Of a stretch of DNA of 10,078 nt, positions 7,439 through 10,078 are shown piece after piece. Positions within the stretch are counted from its first letter, which is position 1, and each line of letters starts with the position of its first letter. The stretch is from Bacteroidia bacterium (GTDB taxonomy: Bacteria; Bacteroidota; Bacteroidia; Cytophagales; Cyclobacteriaceae). The notes under the pieces are model-generated. The model saw only the letters and a program-made list of their open reading frames with translations. It was not told the origin of the DNA and did no database searches. The stretch lies in the NCBI GenBank assembly GCA_025356795.1, contig JANXRR010000341.1:1-10078 (forward strand), read 5' to 3'. The translations under genes were made by a program, and so were the position numbers.

Positions 7439-10078
7439 AAATTCTAGTTCTGCTGCTGTTGCTGAGCAACACTGTTTGGGCTCAGGATCGTACAGTCTCG
7501 GGGAAGGTAACTTCCACAGAGGACGGCTCGACCTTGCCTGGTGTAAACGTAGTTATTAAAGGTACAGCGCAAGGCACTGCTACAGACTCTGAGGGAAACT
7601 TCAAGCTTAACGTTCCCGAAGGTGTAACATTATCTTTTTCTTTCCTCGGTTTTCTTTCAAGAGAAGTCGAAGTTGGAAGTAAAAGTGTAATCGATGTTCA
7701 ATTGGAAACAGACATCACTCAATTGTCGGAAGTGATTGTTACTGGTTATGGATCAGCAGAAAAAAGAACTATTTCTGGTGCAATTTCTTCAGTAAAAGGT
7801 TCTGCCATTGAAAACCTGCCTGTTCAAAGCTTTGATAGGGCCTTACAAGGAAGAGCGGCAGGTGTGCAAGTGCTTTCTAACAATGGTATACCTGGTGGTG
7901 GTGTTACCATCAGAATTAGAGGAACAGGTTCAATTTCTGCAGGAAATACTCCTTTGTATATCGTAGATGGTGTTCAGGTGAACTCAAGAAATGACGCTAC
8001 GGCTACCCAATCCAACCCATTGTCGTTCCTTAATCCTAATGACATTGCTTCAATGGAAGTGTTAAAAGATGCAGCCTCTGCTGCCATTTATGGAGCGCAA
8101 GCTGCCAATGGCGTAGTTATTATTACCACAAAGAAGGGTAAATCAGGGAAGCCTGCACTTAACTTTTCTTATTATACTGGTTCAAGCCAGCCACTTAAGC
8201 TTCTAAGTGTAACCAATTCACAAGATTGGTTTAACATCAGAAAGGAAGCGAGAATAAATTCTGGTTCTACAGAACTAGCGGCAGTGCAAGGAACGCTCAA
8301 TGACATGGGGGTGCCAATTGCTACCACATCCACGCTCACCCTTCAGCAGGCCTATGATTTAGGAGCTGCTTATAAAACATATGATTGGCAAAAAGAAGTA
8401 TTTAAAACCGGAAGAGTGAGCAATTATGAACTTTCTTTTTCAGGTGGTGATGAAAAGAATAAATACTATATCTCTGGTTCCTACAATGATCAAACTTCAA
8501 TATTGGCGCCAGTAGATTTTAAGAGAGGAACAGTAAAGGTAGATTTAACTAATACATTAACATCGAAGTTAAAATTGGCTACCTCTGTAAATCTTTCAAC
8601 ATTTAATCAGAATGTTCCTTTTGCAGTTTCTGGTTCCTTTTTGGGGTCGCCAGCATTCTCCTCATCCGCAGTGTTGCCACACAATCCCATATATAACGAA
8701 GACGGTTCTTACAACACAACTGTGTATGGCGTTTTGGGTCAAAACGTAGTACTCGTAAATGCATACAACACTGGTTATTCTAAAACGAATCAAGTGGTGG
8801 GAAATATGACTTTTACTTATGACATTAGGAAAGGGTTGTATTTTAAATCTTTGTGGGGCCTTGACTATAGATCGGTTGCTGGAGAGCAATATCGCGATCC
8901 AAGAACACCCGATGGTGTTGGCGTAAATGGTAGAAGCTCACAACAAAACTTTACCAACTCAAATTTTCTTACTACGCAAACACTTAACTACTCGAAGAGC
9001 ATCGATAATACTCATAATTTTAGCGCATTGGCAGGTATTGAATATCGTACGGAAACATTTCAATCATTTTTGGCTTCTAAAACCGGTTTCCCTACATTTC
9101 AATATCGCTACATTAATGCTGGAGCCGTGGTTGAAACAGTAGATGGCAATTGGACAGGTTTTGCTCGCGTCAGCGGATTTGCGCAGTTAACCTATGATTA
9201 CAAGAAAAAATATACGGCCACCTTTACAGCTAGACGTGATGGGTCTTCTCGCTTTGGAACGGAGAATAGATATGGTCTTTTCAAATCTGTTTCTGCAGCA
9301 TGGATTGCCAAAGAAGAAGATTTCTTGAAGAACGTAAGTTTCTTGTCAGATTTGAAGTTGAGAGCATCTTACGGTGAAACTGGAAACGATGATATTGGAG
9401 ACTTTGCTGCTCGAGCGCTCTATACAGGAGGTACCAATGTTAACTATAATGGTACTCCGGGTATTCGACCGTCAGGCCTTGCCAACACTAAATTTAGTTG
9501 GGAAACTAACCAAACCGTAAATGCAGGGTTGGATATTTCATTGTTTGATAACAGAGTAGAATTAACGGTTGATGCCTATCGTAGAACTTCTAAAAATCTG
9601 TTGCTTTTCAGGCCAACACCGTGGATAAGTGGATATGATTCATATGCTGACAATGTAGGTGAAGTAATTAACCAAGGTATTGAATTTGAACTGAGGACTG
9701 TTAATGTAGATTGGAATGGTTTTACTTGGAAAACCGATTTTAACTATTCGTTTAACAGGAACTATGTGAACAAACTTTTTGATGATCTTCAGGAATTACC
9801 TGGCGATCCAACAATAAGAGTTGGGTCACCAATCAACTCTTTTTATACTTCGAAGTATGCTGGAGTTAATCCTGCTACAGGAAGACCAATGTGGTATGAT
9901 ATAAATGATAATATCACCTATTTGCCTACAGCTGCCGATCGAAGAGTATTTGGTTCGCGCCAACCTAAGAGTTATGGTGGTTTAACTAATACCTTCTCTT
10001 ATAAAGGCATTACGTTGGATTTATTCTTCAACTACGAATATGGCCGAACTACCATTGATCAACAATACAACTTCTTGA
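7417..10078 (+). CDS. SusC/RagA-family TonB-dependent outer-membrane receptor (second copy, 3' end outside the window)
   Basis: The frame is open from the ATG at 7417 to the last base: 887 complete codons plus one base. The TGA written by the final three bases is out of frame, so the gene is cut by the window edge, not stopped. A signal peptide (1-22, WA before Gln23) precedes a carboxypeptidase-regulatory-like domain at about 26-98 (VSGKV, TLPGVNVVIKGT, DSEGNFKL), the TonB-box region QLSEVIVTGYG (102-112), and the plug at about 117-243 with the classical SusC landmarks IRIRGTGSISAGNTPLYIVDGV and MEVLKDAASAAIYGAQAANG. Barrel strands follow, including RRDGSSRFG and LRASYGETGND, typical of this family. 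At a usual length near 1000 residues some 100-150 residues are missing. It is a paralogue of the receptor at 2322 but of a different plug subfamily, so probably for another substrate. A susD gene is expected next. Confidence 0.96.
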   Translation, partial: MKKILLSKILVLLLLLSNTVWAQDRTVSGKVTSTEDGSTLPGVNVVIKGTAQGTATDSEGNFKLNVPEGVTLSFSFLGFLSREVEVGSKSVIDVQLETDITQLSEVIVTGYGSAEKRTISGAISSVKGSAIENLPVQSFDRALQGRAAGVQVLSNNGIPGGGVTIRIRGTGSISAGNTPLYIVDGVQVNSRNDATATQSNPLSFLNPNDIASMEVLKDAASAAIYGAQAANGVVIITTKKGKSGKPALNFSYYTGSSQPLKLLSVTNSQDWFNIRKEARINSGSTELAAVQGTLNDMGVPIATTSTLTLQQAYDLGAAYKTYDWQKEVFKTGRVSNYELSFSGGDEKNKYYISGSYNDQTSILAPVDFKRGTVKVDLTNTLTSKLKLATSVNLSTFNQNVPFAVSGSFLGSPAFSSSAVLPHNPIYNEDGSYNTTVYGVLGQNVVLVNAYNTGYSKTNQVVGNMTFTYDIRKGLYFKSLWGLDYRSVAGEQYRDPRTPDGVGVNGRSSQQNFTNSNFLTTQTLNYSKSIDNTHNFSALAGIEYRTETFQSFLASKTGFPTFQYRYINAGAVVETVDGNWTGFARVSGFAQLTYDYKKKYTATFTARRDGSSRFGTENRYGLFKSVSAAWIAKEEDFLKNVSFLSDLKLRASYGETGNDDIGDFAARALYTGGTNVNYNGTPGIRPSGLANTKFSWETNQTVNAGLDISLFDNRVELTVDAYRRTSKNLLLFRPTPWISGYDSYADNVGEVINQGIEFELRTVNVDWNGFTWKTDFNYSFNRNYVNKLFDDLQELPGDPTIRVGSPINSFYTSKYAGVNPATGRPMWYDINDNITYLPTAADRRVFGSRQPKSYGGLTNTFSYKGITLDLFFNYEYGRTTIDQQYNFL

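Noticed and set aside
10076..10078. TGA at the window end as the stop codon of the second susC
   Set aside because: It is out of frame with the ATG at 7417; the frame reads ...TTC TTG A, and the protein is shorter than the family norm at this point.
1..10078. CRISPR arrays, tRNA or rRNA genes, transposases, phage genes
   Set aside because: Looked for on both strands; no regularly spaced repeats, cloverleaf-like sequences or recognisable mobile-element proteins were seen.

Overview
The window reads as chromosomal DNA of a member of the Bacteroidota, probably of the Cytophagales type (the order is an inference). The grounds are two SusC/RagA TonB-dependent receptors, a SusD/RagB lipoprotein, an OmpA-like protein of the TPR/PD40/carboxypeptidase-regulatory/OmpA type, start codons preceded by A/T-rich leaders without a Shine-Dalgarno sequence, promoter-like TTTG...TAnnTTTG elements, and signal peptides ending in Ala-Gln. 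All supported genes lie on the + strand.

Layout: 1-237 holds a long imperfect hairpin repeat (23-85) and no convincing gene. 238-2160 encodes a periplasmic peptidoglycan-binding protein with TPR, beta-propeller, carboxypeptidase-regulatory-like and OmpA C-terminal domains. 2161-2321 holds a weak terminator-like hairpin and a plausible promoter. 2322-5516 (SusC-like) and 5531-7171 (SusD-like) form a tight two-gene operon closed by a strong intrinsic terminator at 7202-7237. 7238-7416 is a promoter-bearing spacer. 7417 to the window end is a second SusC-like receptor, open to the last base and cut by the window edge; its SusD partner would be expected just beyond.

How the genes work together: SusC and SusD homologues form an outer-membrane importer in which the SusD lipoprotein caps the SusC barrel and captures a glycan, peptide or other large nutrient, with uptake driven by TonB. 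No degradative enzyme or sensor regulator is visible, so the substrates cannot be read from this window. The OmpA-like protein probably links an outer-membrane or periplasmic complex to peptidoglycan and belongs to a separate transcription unit.

Novelty: most of the window is ordinary for this phylum. The points worth a second look are the hairpin repeat, whose internal mismatches become G-U pairs only in a minus-strand transcript, and the 27-base identity, including every synonymous position, around the start codons of two otherwise diverged receptors.
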